From: Streptomyces cavernicola
GTDB taxonomy: Bacteria; Actinomycetota; Actinomycetes; Streptomycetales; Streptomycetaceae
Assembly: GCF_029968035.1 (NCBI RefSeq)
Contig: NZ_JASCIQ010000017.1
Location: 92,256-156,255 of the forward strand
Length of the DNA stretch: 64,000 nucleotides
Direction of reading: 5' to 3'
Numbering within the stretch: the first letter of the stretch is position 1; each line of letters opens with the position of its first letter. Shown piece by piece: positions 42,358 through 51,837 of this stretch. A program made the position numbers and the translations under genes. Below the pieces are notes generated by a model. That model searched no databases and was not told where the DNA came from. It saw only the letters and a list, made by a program, of their open reading frames with translations.

Positions 42358-43140
42358 ATGAGCACGACTCTCCCCGCCGCCGCCGAGCAGACCCTTGCCG
42401 ACCAGGAGCTCCGCCTCCGGCGCGAACTCGCGGCCGTGTACCGGCTCGTAGCGCACTTCCGAATGACCGACCTGATCTTCACCCACATCTCGATGCGGCT
42501 GCCCGGCCCGGACCACCACTTCCTCATCAATCCCTACGGGCTGCTCTTCGAGGAGATCACCGCCTCCAGCCTTGTCAAGATCGACCTCGACGGGAAGCCG
42601 GTCGAACCGACCCCGTACGCCGTGAATCCGGCCGGCTTCGTCATCCACAGCGCCATCCACGCCGCCCGCCCCGATGCCCACTGTGTGCTCCACACCCACA
42701 CCAAGGCCGGCTGCGCCGTCGCCGCCCAGCGCGACGGGCTGCTGCCGCTCAATCAGATGTCGATGGAGTTCCACGACCGGGTCGGGTATCACGACTACGA
42801 GGGCGTCGCCCTCAACCTCGACGAACAGCAGCGCCTGGTCGCCGACATCGGCGACCACCCGGCCCTCGTCCTGCGCAACCACGGCCTGCTGACCGTCGGC
42901 GAGACGGCGGCCCGCGCCTTCCTGCGCATGTACTACCTGGAGAAGGCCTGCGAGATCCAGGTCACCGCCCAGGCCGGCGGTGTCCCTCTGGTCGTCCCGC
43001 CCGCCGAGGTCTGCGAGTACACCGCCCAGCAGCTTGCCGGGGAGGCCGAGGCGGACTTCGAGGACGTCGACGCCTATGACCTCGCCTGGGCGGCCATGCT
43101 CCGCCTGCTCGACCGGACCTGCCCCGACTACAAGAACTGA
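42358..43140 (+). CDS. Class II aldolase/adducin-type protein
   Basis: A 260-residue protein with the metal-binding aldolase fold. The ligands are in IHAARPDAHCVLHTHTKAG and LVLRNHGLLTVG (HTH and NHG). The TDLIFTHISMRLPG opening is typical of the class II aldolase/adducin group that includes keto-acid decarboxylases. ATG 42358 follows GAGG eight bases after the dehydrogenase stop. Together with the dehydrogenase it suggests breakdown of a branched or aromatic hydroxy acid, which is inference. Confidence 0.9.
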   Translation: MSTTLPAAAEQTLADQELRLRRELAAVYRLVAHFRMTDLIFTHISMRLPGPDHHFLINPYGLLFEEITASSLVKIDLDGKPVEPTPYAVNPAGFVIHSAIHAARPDAHCVLHTHTKAGCAVAAQRDGLLPLNQMSMEFHDRVGYHDYEGVALNLDEQQRLVADIGDHPALVLRNHGLLTVGETAARAFLRMYYLEKACEIQVTAQAGGVPLVVPPAEVCEYTAQQLAGEAEADFEDVDAYDLAWAAMLRLLDRTCPDYKN

Positions 43141-43159
43141 CGCGCCGCGCGACGCCCGG

Positions 43160-43768
43160 TCACGTCGTCGGCGGCAGCTCCGACGACGTGGCCAGTTCCG
43201 CGTAGTCCCGGACCATCCGCAGTGCCGTGGCCCGGTCGAACGCGGGGTCGTGGGCGATGACCCGGAAGCCCAGGTAGTCCTCGAGAGCCATCAGAGTCCG
43301 GGCGACGTCGATCGCCCTGCCCGAGAGGGAGAACTGCCCGAGGGCCTGGCCGACTTCCAGGATGGACTGGTAGAGGCCGACCTGGCGGTGGTAGACGGAG
43401 CTCGTGACCTCGGAGCGTCCGCGCTCGACGCCGGAGGCGATCAGGGTGCGCCACAGCAGGCGCCACTCGGTGTCGTCGGGGCCGGTCGGCAGGCCCGCGG
43501 CGATGGTGATGGCGAGACGCTCGCGTGCGTCGTCGACGGACTCGGCCGCCTCGACGCGCCGGGTGTAGAACCGCTCCGTCGCCCGGATGTGCATGTCCCG
43601 CATCAGTTCCTCGACGTCGGGATAGTAGTACCGGATCGCGTTGGGCGTCACGCCCAACTCCTTGGCCACGTCCGGCAGTTTCACCTCGGTGTCCCACCGC
43701 AGCAGCAGCGCACGGGCAGCCGCAAGGATGTCGAGACGCCGCTCCTCCTTCGTGCTCGGCCGAGCCAT
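43160..43768 (-). CDS. TetR-family regulator
   Basis: A 202-residue repressor. The N-terminal HTH is RLDILAAARALLL and LPDVAKELGVTPNAIRYYYPDVEELMRDM. The C-terminal ligand domain is of the actinobacterial type. It is divergent from the aminopeptidase and permease genes across 203 bp and convergent with the aldolase gene, so it most likely represses the peptidase/permease unit. Confidence 0.9.
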   Translation of the reverse strand: MARPSTKEERRLDILAAARALLLRWDTEVKLPDVAKELGVTPNAIRYYYPDVEELMRDMHIRATERFYTRRVEAAESVDDARERLAITIAAGLPTGPDDTEWRLLWRTLIASGVERGRSEVTSSVYHRQVGLYQSILEVGQALGQFSLSGRAIDVARTLMALEDYLGFRVIAHDPAFDRATALRMVRDYAELATSSELPPTT

Positions 43769-43971
43769 TCCGTTGTCCCCTCCGAGTGCTCCGGATGTCT
43801 TGGCGCACCCTGCAAGCCGTTTCTTGACGTTCCGGCAGGGAACTCCCCCAGTCTAAGCTCTCGCCCGCTGCAACTCGCCCGCAGCAACTCGTTTGACCCC
43901 GGGTCTTGTGTATCGAGCTTCCCTCTTCCATTTTTTTCCGCACGTGAAAATAACTCGGGAGAAGAGGCACT

Positions 43972-45084
43972 GTGCGAGCTCGTGATCTGGGCATTGTCAT
44001 CGGGGAGCACACCCCCGGCCACCACAACGCGATCACCGATGTCCCGGGCGTGCGCGTCGGGCACGCGACGCTCGTCGAGGGCAGTGGTCCGCTCCGCGTC
44101 GGCGAAGGTCCGGTGCGTACAGGTGTCACGGTTGTCATGCCGCACGAGGACATCTGGAGCGAGCCGGTCTTCGCCGCCCCGCACCGGCTGAACGGGAGCG
44201 GCGAGATCACCGGCCTCGAATGGATCCGTGAATCCGGCCAGTTGACCTCGCCGATCGCCCTGACCAACACGCACAGCGTCGGCGTGGTGCGCGACGCACT
44301 CGTCCAGGCGCAGGTGCACGCACGTGGCACGAAGCAGCTCTACTGGTGCCTGCCGGTGGTGGGGGAGACGTACGACGGACTGCTCAACGACATCAACGGC
44401 CACCACGTCCGCCCCGATCACTTCTTCGAGGCCCTCGCGTCCGCATCGGACGGCCCTGTCGCCGAGGGCGGCGTCGGCGGCGGCACGGGCATGATCTGCC
44501 ACGAATTCAAGGGCGGCATCGGCACCGCTTCGCGTGTCCGGCCGACCGCCGACGGGGCGTACACCGTCGGTGTCCTCGTCCAGGCCAACTACGGCCGCCG
44601 GCACCGGCTGCGCATCAACGGCGTACCGGTCGGCGAACTGATCGGATCCGATGTCACGCCCGTGCCTCAGGCGCCCGAGATGTGGGAGCCGGGCAGCGGA
44701 TCGATCATCGTCGTCGTCGCGACGGATGCGCCGCTGCTGCCGCACCAGTGCGCGCGCCTGGCCCAGCGGGCCGGACTGGCCATCGGCCGACTCGGCGGCA
44801 CGGGAGAGCAGTACAGCGGCGACCTGTTCCTGGCGTTCTCCACGGGCAACCGGGGGCTCCCGCCGTACGCGTACGACGAATACGTCCGCCAGGACGCCCA
44901 CGAGACCCCGCTGCGCATGGCCGCGAACGCTCACCTCACGCCGCTCTTCGACATGGTCATCGAGGCGACCGAGGAGGCGATCGTCAACTCCCTCGTCGCC
45001 GCCGAGACCATGGTCGGCCGGGACGGCGTGACCGCCCATGCCCTGAACCACGACCGGCTGCGCGCCGCCATGGGCCTGGCCTGA
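43972..45084 (+). CDS. P1-family (DmpA-like) aminopeptidase
   Basis: A 370-residue Ntn-type hydrolase that is expected to self-cleave before a serine nucleophile. The region EPGSGSIIVVVATDAPL includes Ser244, the position of the DmpA nucleophile. Other family features are NAITDVPGVRVGHATL, TNTHSVGVVRDAL and GGVGGGTGMICHEFKGG. Such enzymes cleave D-amino acid or beta-amino acid amides and peptides. GTG 43972 follows GAGAAGAGG. An amino acid permease follows 63 bp later, so the pair probably uses unusual peptides. Confidence 0.9.
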   Translation: MRARDLGIVIGEHTPGHHNAITDVPGVRVGHATLVEGSGPLRVGEGPVRTGVTVVMPHEDIWSEPVFAAPHRLNGSGEITGLEWIRESGQLTSPIALTNTHSVGVVRDALVQAQVHARGTKQLYWCLPVVGETYDGLLNDINGHHVRPDHFFEALASASDGPVAEGGVGGGTGMICHEFKGGIGTASRVRPTADGAYTVGVLVQANYGRRHRLRINGVPVGELIGSDVTPVPQAPEMWEPGSGSIIVVVATDAPLLPHQCARLAQRAGLAIGRLGGTGEQYSGDLFLAFSTGNRGLPPYAYDEYVRQDAHETPLRMAANAHLTPLFDMVIEATEEAIVNSLVAAETMVGRDGVTAHALNHDRLRAAMGLA

Positions 45085-45147
45085 ACGGCCCGCTTCCCCG
45101 GGGCCTCCCGGAACCACCTCGCCTCTCACCGCACTGAGGAGTTCCTC

Positions 45148-46674
45148 ATGTCACCGTCGCAAGAACGCACCGGCACCACCGACGCGACCACTTCGGCCGA
45201 CTCCACCTCGGCCGACTCCACCGGGGCCGGCGGCCTGGCCGGCGGGCGCCTCGGCGTGGCGGGCATCGTCTTCTTCGTCATCTCCGCCGCCGCGCCGCTC
45301 ACGGTCCTGGTGAGCGGCGCGCCCCTGACCATCCGGCTCGGCGGCATCGGCGCACCCGGCGCCATCGTCGCCTGCGGAATCGTGCTGATCCTCTTCTCCT
45401 GCGGCTTCACCGCCATGTCCCGCCACGTACGCAACGCCGGAGCCTTCTACGCGTACGTCACCCGCGGGCTCGGCCGTTCCACAGGAGCCGGGGTCGCGCT
45501 CACCACCATGTCCGCCTACGCGCTGCTCCTCCTGGGCTTCTACGGATTCATCGGCTACTTCGCGGCTGAGACGGCGGAAGACCTCCTGGGGGTCGATCTG
45601 CCCTGGGGGGTGTGGGCGCTCGCCACTCTGGCCCTGGTCGGGTTGCTCGGCTTCCGTCAGGTGGACGTCGGCGCCAAGGTACTTGCCGTCCTGCTGACCG
45701 CCGAGGTGGGCCTGCTCCTCGTTCTCTCCCTCGCCGTGCTCGCCAAGGGCGGGCCGGAGCCGGTCTCCTTCGCCTCGTTCTCGCCTGCGCACGTGTACTT
45801 CGCCTCGGGCGCCGGCAGCCTCTTCGTCCTCGGATTCGGCTCGTACATCGGCTTCGAGGGCACGGCCATCTACGCGGAAGAGGCGAAGCGGCCCGAACGG
45901 ACGGTGCCCGTCGCCACATACATCGCCATCGCCTTCCTGGCCGGGTTCTACGCGTTCACGTACTGGACGGTCATCGTCGCGTTCGGCGTGGAAGGCGTGG
46001 TGGCCGCGGCCGGTGCGGATGATTTCGGGGACATGCTCTTCGCCATGTCCGGGGACTATCTGGGCACCAGCGCCGTCGTCCTGATGCGCGTGCTCATCGT
46101 GACCAGTTTCGTGGCCTGCGTGATCGCCTTCCACAACGCCTGCGCCCGCTACCTGTTCGCCCTGGGCAGGGAGGGACTGCTGCCACGGGCCCTGGCCCGG
46201 ACCCACCGCCGGTTGAAATCCCCGTACGCGGCGAGTCACACGCTGACCGCGGTGGCCGCTGTCGCGGTGCTGCTGGCGCTGGCGGCCGGCCTCGATCCCT
46301 ATCTGCAGTTCGGCATCTGGACCTACTCGTCCGGTGTCGTCGGCATCGTCGTCGCCCAGGCCGTCTGCGCCCTGTCCATGGTGGCCTTCTTCGGCAGGGA
46401 CCGCCGGGGTCACAGCAGCTCGCGAGTCCTGGTCGCACCTGCCCTCGGGGCGCTGGGCCTGATCGTCGGCGTCGTCCTGATCGTCACCAACTTCGAGGTG
46501 GTGACTGGGCAGACGGGCCTGGCGAACTGGCTGATGCTCCTGCCCACGCCGGTGCTCTTCCTGGCCGGTGTCGTGCTCGGGCTGCTGCGGAGAGGCAAGG
46601 CCCCGGCCGGTGACAGCGCCGGACAGACGCTCGCCACGGTGCCGTCGGCCGACGACAGCCGGAAGCGTTCGTAG
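45148..46674 (+). CDS. APC-family amino acid permease
   Basis: A 508-residue transporter with about twelve spans after a Ser/Thr-rich N-terminal tail. It opens with LGVAGIVFFVISAAAPLTVLVSG and contains SYIGFEGTAIYAEEAKRPERTV, the conserved helix 6 region. ATG 45148 follows GAGGAG. It is coupled by position to the DmpA-like peptidase, and likely imports the amino acid amide or peptide it acts on. Confidence 0.9.
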   Translation: MSPSQERTGTTDATTSADSTSADSTGAGGLAGGRLGVAGIVFFVISAAAPLTVLVSGAPLTIRLGGIGAPGAIVACGIVLILFSCGFTAMSRHVRNAGAFYAYVTRGLGRSTGAGVALTTMSAYALLLLGFYGFIGYFAAETAEDLLGVDLPWGVWALATLALVGLLGFRQVDVGAKVLAVLLTAEVGLLLVLSLAVLAKGGPEPVSFASFSPAHVYFASGAGSLFVLGFGSYIGFEGTAIYAEEAKRPERTVPVATYIAIAFLAGFYAFTYWTVIVAFGVEGVVAAAGADDFGDMLFAMSGDYLGTSAVVLMRVLIVTSFVACVIAFHNACARYLFALGREGLLPRALARTHRRLKSPYAASHTLTAVAAVAVLLALAAGLDPYLQFGIWTYSSGVVGIVVAQAVCALSMVAFFGRDRRGHSSSRVLVAPALGALGLIVGVVLIVTNFEVVTGQTGLANWLMLLPTPVLFLAGVVLGLLRRGKAPAGDSAGQTLATVPSADDSRKRS

Positions 46675-46764
46675 ACCGTCTCCCACCGTCTCCCACGGCA
46701 CGTGGCGTTCGGGCAGGTCCGGCCGGGCCGCACCGGTCGTAGGAGCGTCGAGGTATCGCCGGCC

Positions 46765-48270
46765 TCACAGCAACCCCCGCCAAAGCCGCAGCGCCAGATG
46801 CAACGGCAGTGCGCGAGGGGTGCCCGTCGGGTCGCCGCCGAGGAGGTCGAAGGCGCGTTGCAGACGGGCGTAGAGGGACTGCCGCTGCAGGTGCAGGTCG
46901 GCTGCCGTGCGGGTCTTGTTGAAGCCGGAGTCGAAGTACGCGCCCAGCGTGGTGAGCAGCAGGTCGCGCTCTTCGTCGCGCAGGGTGAGCAGCAGCCCCA
47001 GTTGTTCGCGTACGAGCCGCTCCGCGGGGGTGCGGAACGCGTCGTCGAGCAGCAGCCGCTGTACGCCCTGCTCGGTCGCGTCGGCGACGCCGCCCGTGAA
47101 CGCGCAGCCCGGACGCGGCAGGCACTCCGTCGCCGCCCGCAACGAGGCCGCCGCGTCCGCCAGTTCGGGCAGTGCGGGCCCGACGGCGATCGCCGTACGG
47201 TCGTCGGCGCACCACTCGGTGAGTGCCGCGATCAGGCGGGGCCGGACGCCGCTCGCGGCGCGGTGCGGTGCGCGCAGGGAGACCAGCGCGTGCATGGCGA
47301 GCGGGGAAGGCATGTCGACCGCGGTCCGCCCGTGCCGGGCGAGGACGGCGTCCAGGCCCCGAAGCGCGGCCGGGGTCCGCGCCGCCCGCACCGCGACCGC
47401 CACCACCGGGGCGTCGGGCGGGAAGCCGAGCGACGCGCCGAGGCGGCGGATGCGCTGCGGATGGGCGCTGCCGCCCGCGGCGAGGCGGACCAGCTCGCTC
47501 GCGGCCAGCTCCTGTGCGCCGGGCGGCCGGGTGCGCATCAGCGCCAGTTGCAGCGCCTCCACCGCCCGGTCCTGCGCCAGTTCGAGCAGGGCGACATCGG
47601 CCGCGGCGTCCGGGTAGAGCACCAGCGTGGCCGTGGGCACCCCGCGAATCGCCAGCGGCGCCGCCGTTCCGCCCCTGGAGTCCGGCAGTTCGAGCCCCGA
47701 ACGGCCCACGGGACCGCTCGTCGCGATCACCCGGCCGACGGCGTCGAACAGCGCGGCCCCGGCCGGAACATGCCGTACGAGCGTGTCCAGAACCTCCTGC
47801 ACACCGCCGCCGTCGGCGAGGCTCCCGGACATCGCGTGGGACAGCACGCCCGCTGAGCGCAGCCGCACCACGGAGTCGTCCACCAGGCTCGCGTTGATCA
47901 CCTCGGCGACCTCCACGAACGGGACGACCCGCCGCAGCTCGACCACCGGGAAGCCGAGGGCGGAGGCCTCGGCGAGCAGCGCGGGCGGTACGGCGGACAG
48001 CTCCCCGCCGGTCTCGATCGCCACGCCCGCCACCGCGCGCTCCGCCAGACTCCTTGCGTAGCACCGCAGTTGGTCCTCGCTCGCATGCGCGAGGTTGGTG
48101 CCGCCGGTGAGCAGCAGCTCGCCACCTCGCAGCAGCGGCGCGATCGCGAGGACCTCGCTGGAGTGGATCCAGCGCACCGCTCGCTCCAGCCCCTCCGAGC
48201 CGGTGAGGACCCGGGGCCCTGCCGGGGCGAGGCTGGGATGGGCGAGGACGCGCGACACCGTCATCTGCAT
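46765..48270 (-). CDS. PucR-family regulator
   Basis: A 501-residue regulator with the N-terminal PucR sensor domain (VLTGSEGLERAVRWIHSSEV, ELLLTGGTNLAHASEDQL) and a C-terminal helix-turn-helix (LGAYFDSGFNKTRTAADLHLQRQSLYARLQRAFDLL). Such proteins activate purine/allantoin or amide catabolism genes. Starts at 48270 and 48264 are both possible, with a weak ribosome site. It is divergent from the NCS1 permease and deacetylase-family hydrolase, which it probably controls. Confidence 0.9.
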   Translation of the reverse strand: MQMTVSRVLAHPSLAPAGPRVLTGSEGLERAVRWIHSSEVLAIAPLLRGGELLLTGGTNLAHASEDQLRCYARSLAERAVAGVAIETGGELSAVPPALLAEASALGFPVVELRRVVPFVEVAEVINASLVDDSVVRLRSAGVLSHAMSGSLADGGGVQEVLDTLVRHVPAGAALFDAVGRVIATSGPVGRSGLELPDSRGGTAAPLAIRGVPTATLVLYPDAAADVALLELAQDRAVEALQLALMRTRPPGAQELAASELVRLAAGGSAHPQRIRRLGASLGFPPDAPVVAVAVRAARTPAALRGLDAVLARHGRTAVDMPSPLAMHALVSLRAPHRAASGVRPRLIAALTEWCADDRTAIAVGPALPELADAAASLRAATECLPRPGCAFTGGVADATEQGVQRLLLDDAFRTPAERLVREQLGLLLTLRDEERDLLLTTLGAYFDSGFNKTRTAADLHLQRQSLYARLQRAFDLLGGDPTGTPRALPLHLALRLWRGLL

Positions 48271-48420
48271 GACGGTTTGTGTAGCACTTCCCGCCGACTG
48301 TGCGACAGATCGTGCGTTGGCCTGTGTGATGCAGGCCACCAGGATGACTCGGCAAGCAGGGCGGCCCGGCCGTGCCGCCCGGCCATCCGCACGGAGCCTG
48401 CCCCCGTTGGGAGTCAACCG

Positions 48421-49953
48421 ATGTCACCGTCCCCATCCCCCCAGCCACCCCCATCTCCTCAGGGGTCCCCGGTCCCCGGGCCGTCCGCCCATGACATCGA
48501 AGGCACGCTGCAGCCCGTACCGGAGAGCGCGCGGACCACCGGCGTCTCCGGGCAGTTCTGGATCTGGTGCGGGGCGAACATCGCGCCCATCAACTGGGTC
48601 CTCGGCGCGCTGGGCGTGCACCTCGGCCTCGGCCTCGCCGACACCCTGATCGTGCTGGTCGTCGGCAACCTCATCGGCATGGCGTTCTTCGGGGTGTTCG
48701 TCCTCCTGGGGCAGCGAACCGGAGTGACCGGCATGGTCCTCGGCCGGGCCGCCTTCGGGCGCCGCGGCAACTATCTGCCCGCCGCCATCCAGGCGCTGCT
48801 CGCCGTCGGCTGGTGCTCGGTCAACACCTGGATCATCCTCGACCTGGTCATGGCGCTGCTCGGCCGGCTCGGCGTGGTCGACCCGCTCCAGGCCAACCAC
48901 GCCTGGAAGATCGGGGTGGCCGCCCTGATCATGGGGATCCAGGTGGTCATCTCCTGGGTCGGCTACCGCGCGATCTCCGCGTTCGAGCGCTGGACGGTGC
49001 CGCCCACCATCGTGGTCCTGGTGGCGATGTCGGTGGCCGCGTGGTTCTTCCTCGACATCGACTGGTCGTACGCGGGACCGCCCGGCGAGGTGCTCACCGG
49101 CCAGGACCGGTTCGCCGCCATGACGGCCGTGATGACCGCCATCGGCATCGGCTGGGGCATCACCTGGTTCACCTACGCCGCCGACTACTCGCGCTTCGTC
49201 AGCCGCAGCATGCCCCGGCACAAGCTCTATCTGGCCAGCACACTCGGTCAGTTCGTGCCCGTCGTCTGGCTCGGCGTCCTCGGCGCCACGCTCGCCACCA
49301 AGAACGGTGACGTCGACCCCGGGCGACTGATCGTGGAGAACTTCGGCGCCCTGGCCGTCCCCGTGCTGCTGCTCGTCCTGCACGGGCCGATCGCCACCAA
49401 CATCCTCAACATCTACACCTTCACCGTCGCCGCTCAGGCCCTCGACATCAAGGTGCACCGGCGCACCCTGAGCAGCGTCGTCGGGGTCCTCTCCATGGGC
49501 GTCGTGGTCTTCTTCATCTACCAGTCCGACTTCGCCGCCATCCTCGACAGCTGGCTGATCGGCCTGGTCGCCTGGGTCTCCTCCTGGGGCGGCATCATGC
49601 TCGTCCACTACGGCCGCATCGACCGCGGCACGGCAGGCGTCGAGCGCCTCTTCGACCCGGTGGGAACCCGCCGCCTGCCGGACGTGAACGGGGCGGGCCT
49701 CGCCGCCTTCGCCGCCGGCGTCCTCGCCACCTGGCTCTTCATGTACGGAGTGATCCCGCCGTTCCAGGGCCCGGCCGCCGTCGCCCTCGGCGGCGTCGAC
49801 CTGTCCTGGCTGGCCGGCGGACTCACCAGCGCGGGCGTGTACGCCGTGCTCGGCCCACGCGCCGCCCGCCGCATCCCGACCGCGCCCCCGACGCAGCAGA
49901 CCGCTGCCTCCGGCCGCCCCGCGTCCCCCGCACCTGGAAAGGCCCGACGATGA
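48421..49953 (+). CDS. NCS1-family purine/cytosine/hydantoin-type permease
   Basis: A 510-residue transporter of about twelve spans. Signature parts are GQFWIWCGANIAPINWVLG, GAFGRRGNYLP-type loop (GRAAFGRRGNYLPAA) and FTYAADYSRFVSRSMPRHK. NCS1 members import nucleobases, allantoin or hydantoins. The gene overlaps the hydrolase gene by 4 bp (ATGA), so the substrate is probably the same compound. ATG 48421 follows GGGAG. Confidence 0.9.
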   Translation: MSPSPSPQPPPSPQGSPVPGPSAHDIEGTLQPVPESARTTGVSGQFWIWCGANIAPINWVLGALGVHLGLGLADTLIVLVVGNLIGMAFFGVFVLLGQRTGVTGMVLGRAAFGRRGNYLPAAIQALLAVGWCSVNTWIILDLVMALLGRLGVVDPLQANHAWKIGVAALIMGIQVVISWVGYRAISAFERWTVPPTIVVLVAMSVAAWFFLDIDWSYAGPPGEVLTGQDRFAAMTAVMTAIGIGWGITWFTYAADYSRFVSRSMPRHKLYLASTLGQFVPVVWLGVLGATLATKNGDVDPGRLIVENFGALAVPVLLLVLHGPIATNILNIYTFTVAAQALDIKVHRRTLSSVVGVLSMGVVVFFIYQSDFAAILDSWLIGLVAWVSSWGGIMLVHYGRIDRGTAGVERLFDPVGTRRLPDVNGAGLAAFAAGVLATWLFMYGVIPPFQGPAAVALGGVDLSWLAGGLTSAGVYAVLGPRAARRIPTAPPTQQTAASGRPASPAPGKARR

Positions 49954-50840
49954 ACTTCCCCTGGCCCGAGGGCCGCCGCGCCGCCGCCGCGTTCACCTTC
50001 GACGTGGACGCCGAGTCCTGCGTCCTGGCCCACGACCCCGCGGCCTCCTCCCGGATGTCCCTGATGTCCCATCAGGCGTACGGGCCGCGCGTCGGCGTCC
50101 CCCGGCTGCTGCGGCTGCTGCGCCGCCTCGATGTGCGGGCCACCTTCTTCGTCCCGGGCTTCACCGCCGACACCTACCCCGACCTGGTGCGCACGATCGT
50201 CGACGACGGCCACGAGGTCGCCCACCACGGCTACCTGCACGAGCCGATGCGGGGCATCGACGCGGCGACGGAGGCGGAGTACCTGGACCGCGGCCTGGAG
50301 GCCCTGGACCGGGCCGGCGCACACCCGGTCGGCTACCGGGCCCCGTGGTGGGAGATGAACTGGCACACGCCGGACCTGCTCGTCGAGCGCGGCTTCGCCT
50401 ACGACTCCAGCCTCCTCGACGGCGACGTTCCCTACCGGCTGCGCGGCCGCGCCGAGCCCGGCGACCTGGTCGAGATACCCGTCGACTGGAGCCTCGACGA
50501 CTGGGAGCAGTACGCCTTCTACCCGGGCTGGACCGGCAGCGGCGTGATCGAGAGCCCGCGCAAGGCGCACGAGATGTGGCTGCTCGAAGCGGAGGCGCAG
50601 CACGCCGAGGGCGGCTGTTTCGTCCTCACCAACCACCCGTTCCTCTCCGGCCGGCCCGCCCGAGCCGCCGCCCTGGAACGGCTGATCGCCGACGTCCGCG
50701 CCCTGGACGGCATGTGGGTCACCACACTCGCCGAGATCGCCGCCCACACGGCGCGCACGGTCACCGAGATCCGGCACATCGAGCGCGTCGAGGTACCCGA
50801 GAAGTACGTGCCGCGGCCCACGGGCCCGGCCGCCGGCTGA
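49950..50840 (+). CDS. Polysaccharide-deacetylase-family hydrolase
   Basis: A 296-residue NodB-fold enzyme. Motif 1 is FTFDVDAES, motif 2 is AHHGYLHE (metal His), motif 3 is YRAPWWEMN and motif 5 is LTNHPFLSG. There is no signal peptide, so it is cytoplasmic. Non-secreted members of this group include cyclic imide hydrolases and PuuE-type allantoinases. Overlap with an NCS1 permease and control by a PucR regulator favour a cyclic amide/ureide substrate rather than a polysaccharide. Confidence 0.85.
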   Translation: MNFPWPEGRRAAAAFTFDVDAESCVLAHDPAASSRMSLMSHQAYGPRVGVPRLLRLLRRLDVRATFFVPGFTADTYPDLVRTIVDDGHEVAHHGYLHEPMRGIDAATEAEYLDRGLEALDRAGAHPVGYRAPWWEMNWHTPDLLVERGFAYDSSLLDGDVPYRLRGRAEPGDLVEIPVDWSLDDWEQYAFYPGWTGSGVIESPRKAHEMWLLEAEAQHAEGGCFVLTNHPFLSGRPARAAALERLIADVRALDGMWVTTLAEIAAHTARTVTEIRHIERVEVPEKYVPRPTGPAAG

Positions 50841-50857
50841 CGTTCCCGCTGCACGCA

Positions 50858-50898
50858 GAGCAACTCCCGTACCAGGCAAGGCGGTACGGGAGTTGCTC
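50858..50898. terminator. Bidirectional terminator
   Basis: A perfect 16-bp stem (50858-50873 against 50883-50898) with a 9-base loop between the convergent hydrolase and IclR genes. Confidence 0.88.
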
Positions 50899-50926
50899 GG
50901 CGTCGCCTTCGGCCGGCAGGGAGCCG

Positions 50927-51745
50927 TCAGTCCGTGTCAGGTCCCGGCCGGTGCCCGCCCAACCGCCGTGTCACCTGGTCCGCCGCCTCGCGCGCGGTCT
51001 CGCCGAGGATCGGCAGCTGGTCGGGGGAGATCCGGAAGCGCGGCGCGGAGATGAGCACGGTGGCGGCCACGTCGCCCCGGTGGTCGAAGACCGGCGCGGC
51101 CACGCCGACCTCCTGCAGCGAGGTCTCCCCGTAGTTGGTGGCGTACCCCCGCTCGCGCACCTCGTCGAGCCGCGCCAGGTACGCGTCGAGCGACGTGTCG
51201 TCCGTGCCGGGCAGGACCAGGGCGCCGCCGGTCAGCAGGGATCGCGCGGCGGGGGCGGGCAGTTGGGCGAGGAAGACCTGGACGGAGGAGCTGGCCGCGG
51301 TGGTGTAGCGGGTGCCGAGCGGGGTGGTGTGCTTGACCTCGTGGTGGCTGGGCACCTGCTCGACGCAGACCGCCTCCGACCCGTTCCACAGCATCAGCGC
51401 CGAGGTCTCGCCGGTACGGCGGCTCAGCTCCCGCAGCACCGGGTGCGCGACCCGTCGTACGTCGAGATCGGCGAGCAGCGGGCCTGCCATGGCGATGACG
51501 CCGAGTCCGAGGCGGAAGCGCCGGGTCTCCGGGTCCCGCTCGACGAGCCCGTCGAGCTCCAGGGTGGCGAGGATGCGGGAGACGGTGCTCTTGTGCAGGC
51601 CGACCCGTGCCGCGATCTCGGTGACGCCGAGCAGCGGCTCGTCCGCGCTGAAGCTGAGCAGTACGGAGATGCCGTTGTGGAGCACGGAGATGCCGCGGTT
51701 CTCGCCCGCGCCGTCGGTCGTCTTGTCCGTCTGAGTGTCTGCCAT
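50927..51745 (-). CDS. IclR-family regulator of the creatinase locus
   Basis: A 272-residue regulator. The HTH is LGVTEIAARVGLHKSTVSRILATLE, and the effector domain includes LWNGSEAVCVEQVPSHHEV and the YTTAASSS loop. ATG 51745 is chosen with GGATGGG upstream; ATG 51766 is a second option. It lies downstream of the creatinase gene on the same strand, with a 92-bp gap. The GTTGC-N7-GCAAC palindromes at the MHS transporter promoter are plausible binding sites. Confidence 0.88.
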   Translation of the reverse strand: MADTQTDKTTDGAGENRGISVLHNGISVLLSFSADEPLLGVTEIAARVGLHKSTVSRILATLELDGLVERDPETRRFRLGLGVIAMAGPLLADLDVRRVAHPVLRELSRRTGETSALMLWNGSEAVCVEQVPSHHEVKHTTPLGTRYTTAASSSVQVFLAQLPAPAARSLLTGGALVLPGTDDTSLDAYLARLDEVRERGYATNYGETSLQEVGVAAPVFDHRGDVAATVLISAPRFRISPDQLPILGETAREAADQVTRRLGGHRPGPDTD

Positions 51746-51837
51746 GGTGCGCCCATCCTGCCGCATGGTCGTACGCGCGGTGCCGCACCGTCCGTTCAGG
51801 ACGATGCGGCACCGCGCTCACTGTCGCTGATCGGGCG

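Noticed and set aside
43870..43891. Direct repeat GCAACTCG x2 in the TetR/peptidase divergent region
   Set aside because: TetR proteins normally bind palindromes; no supporting second site was seen, so it is not listed as an operator.
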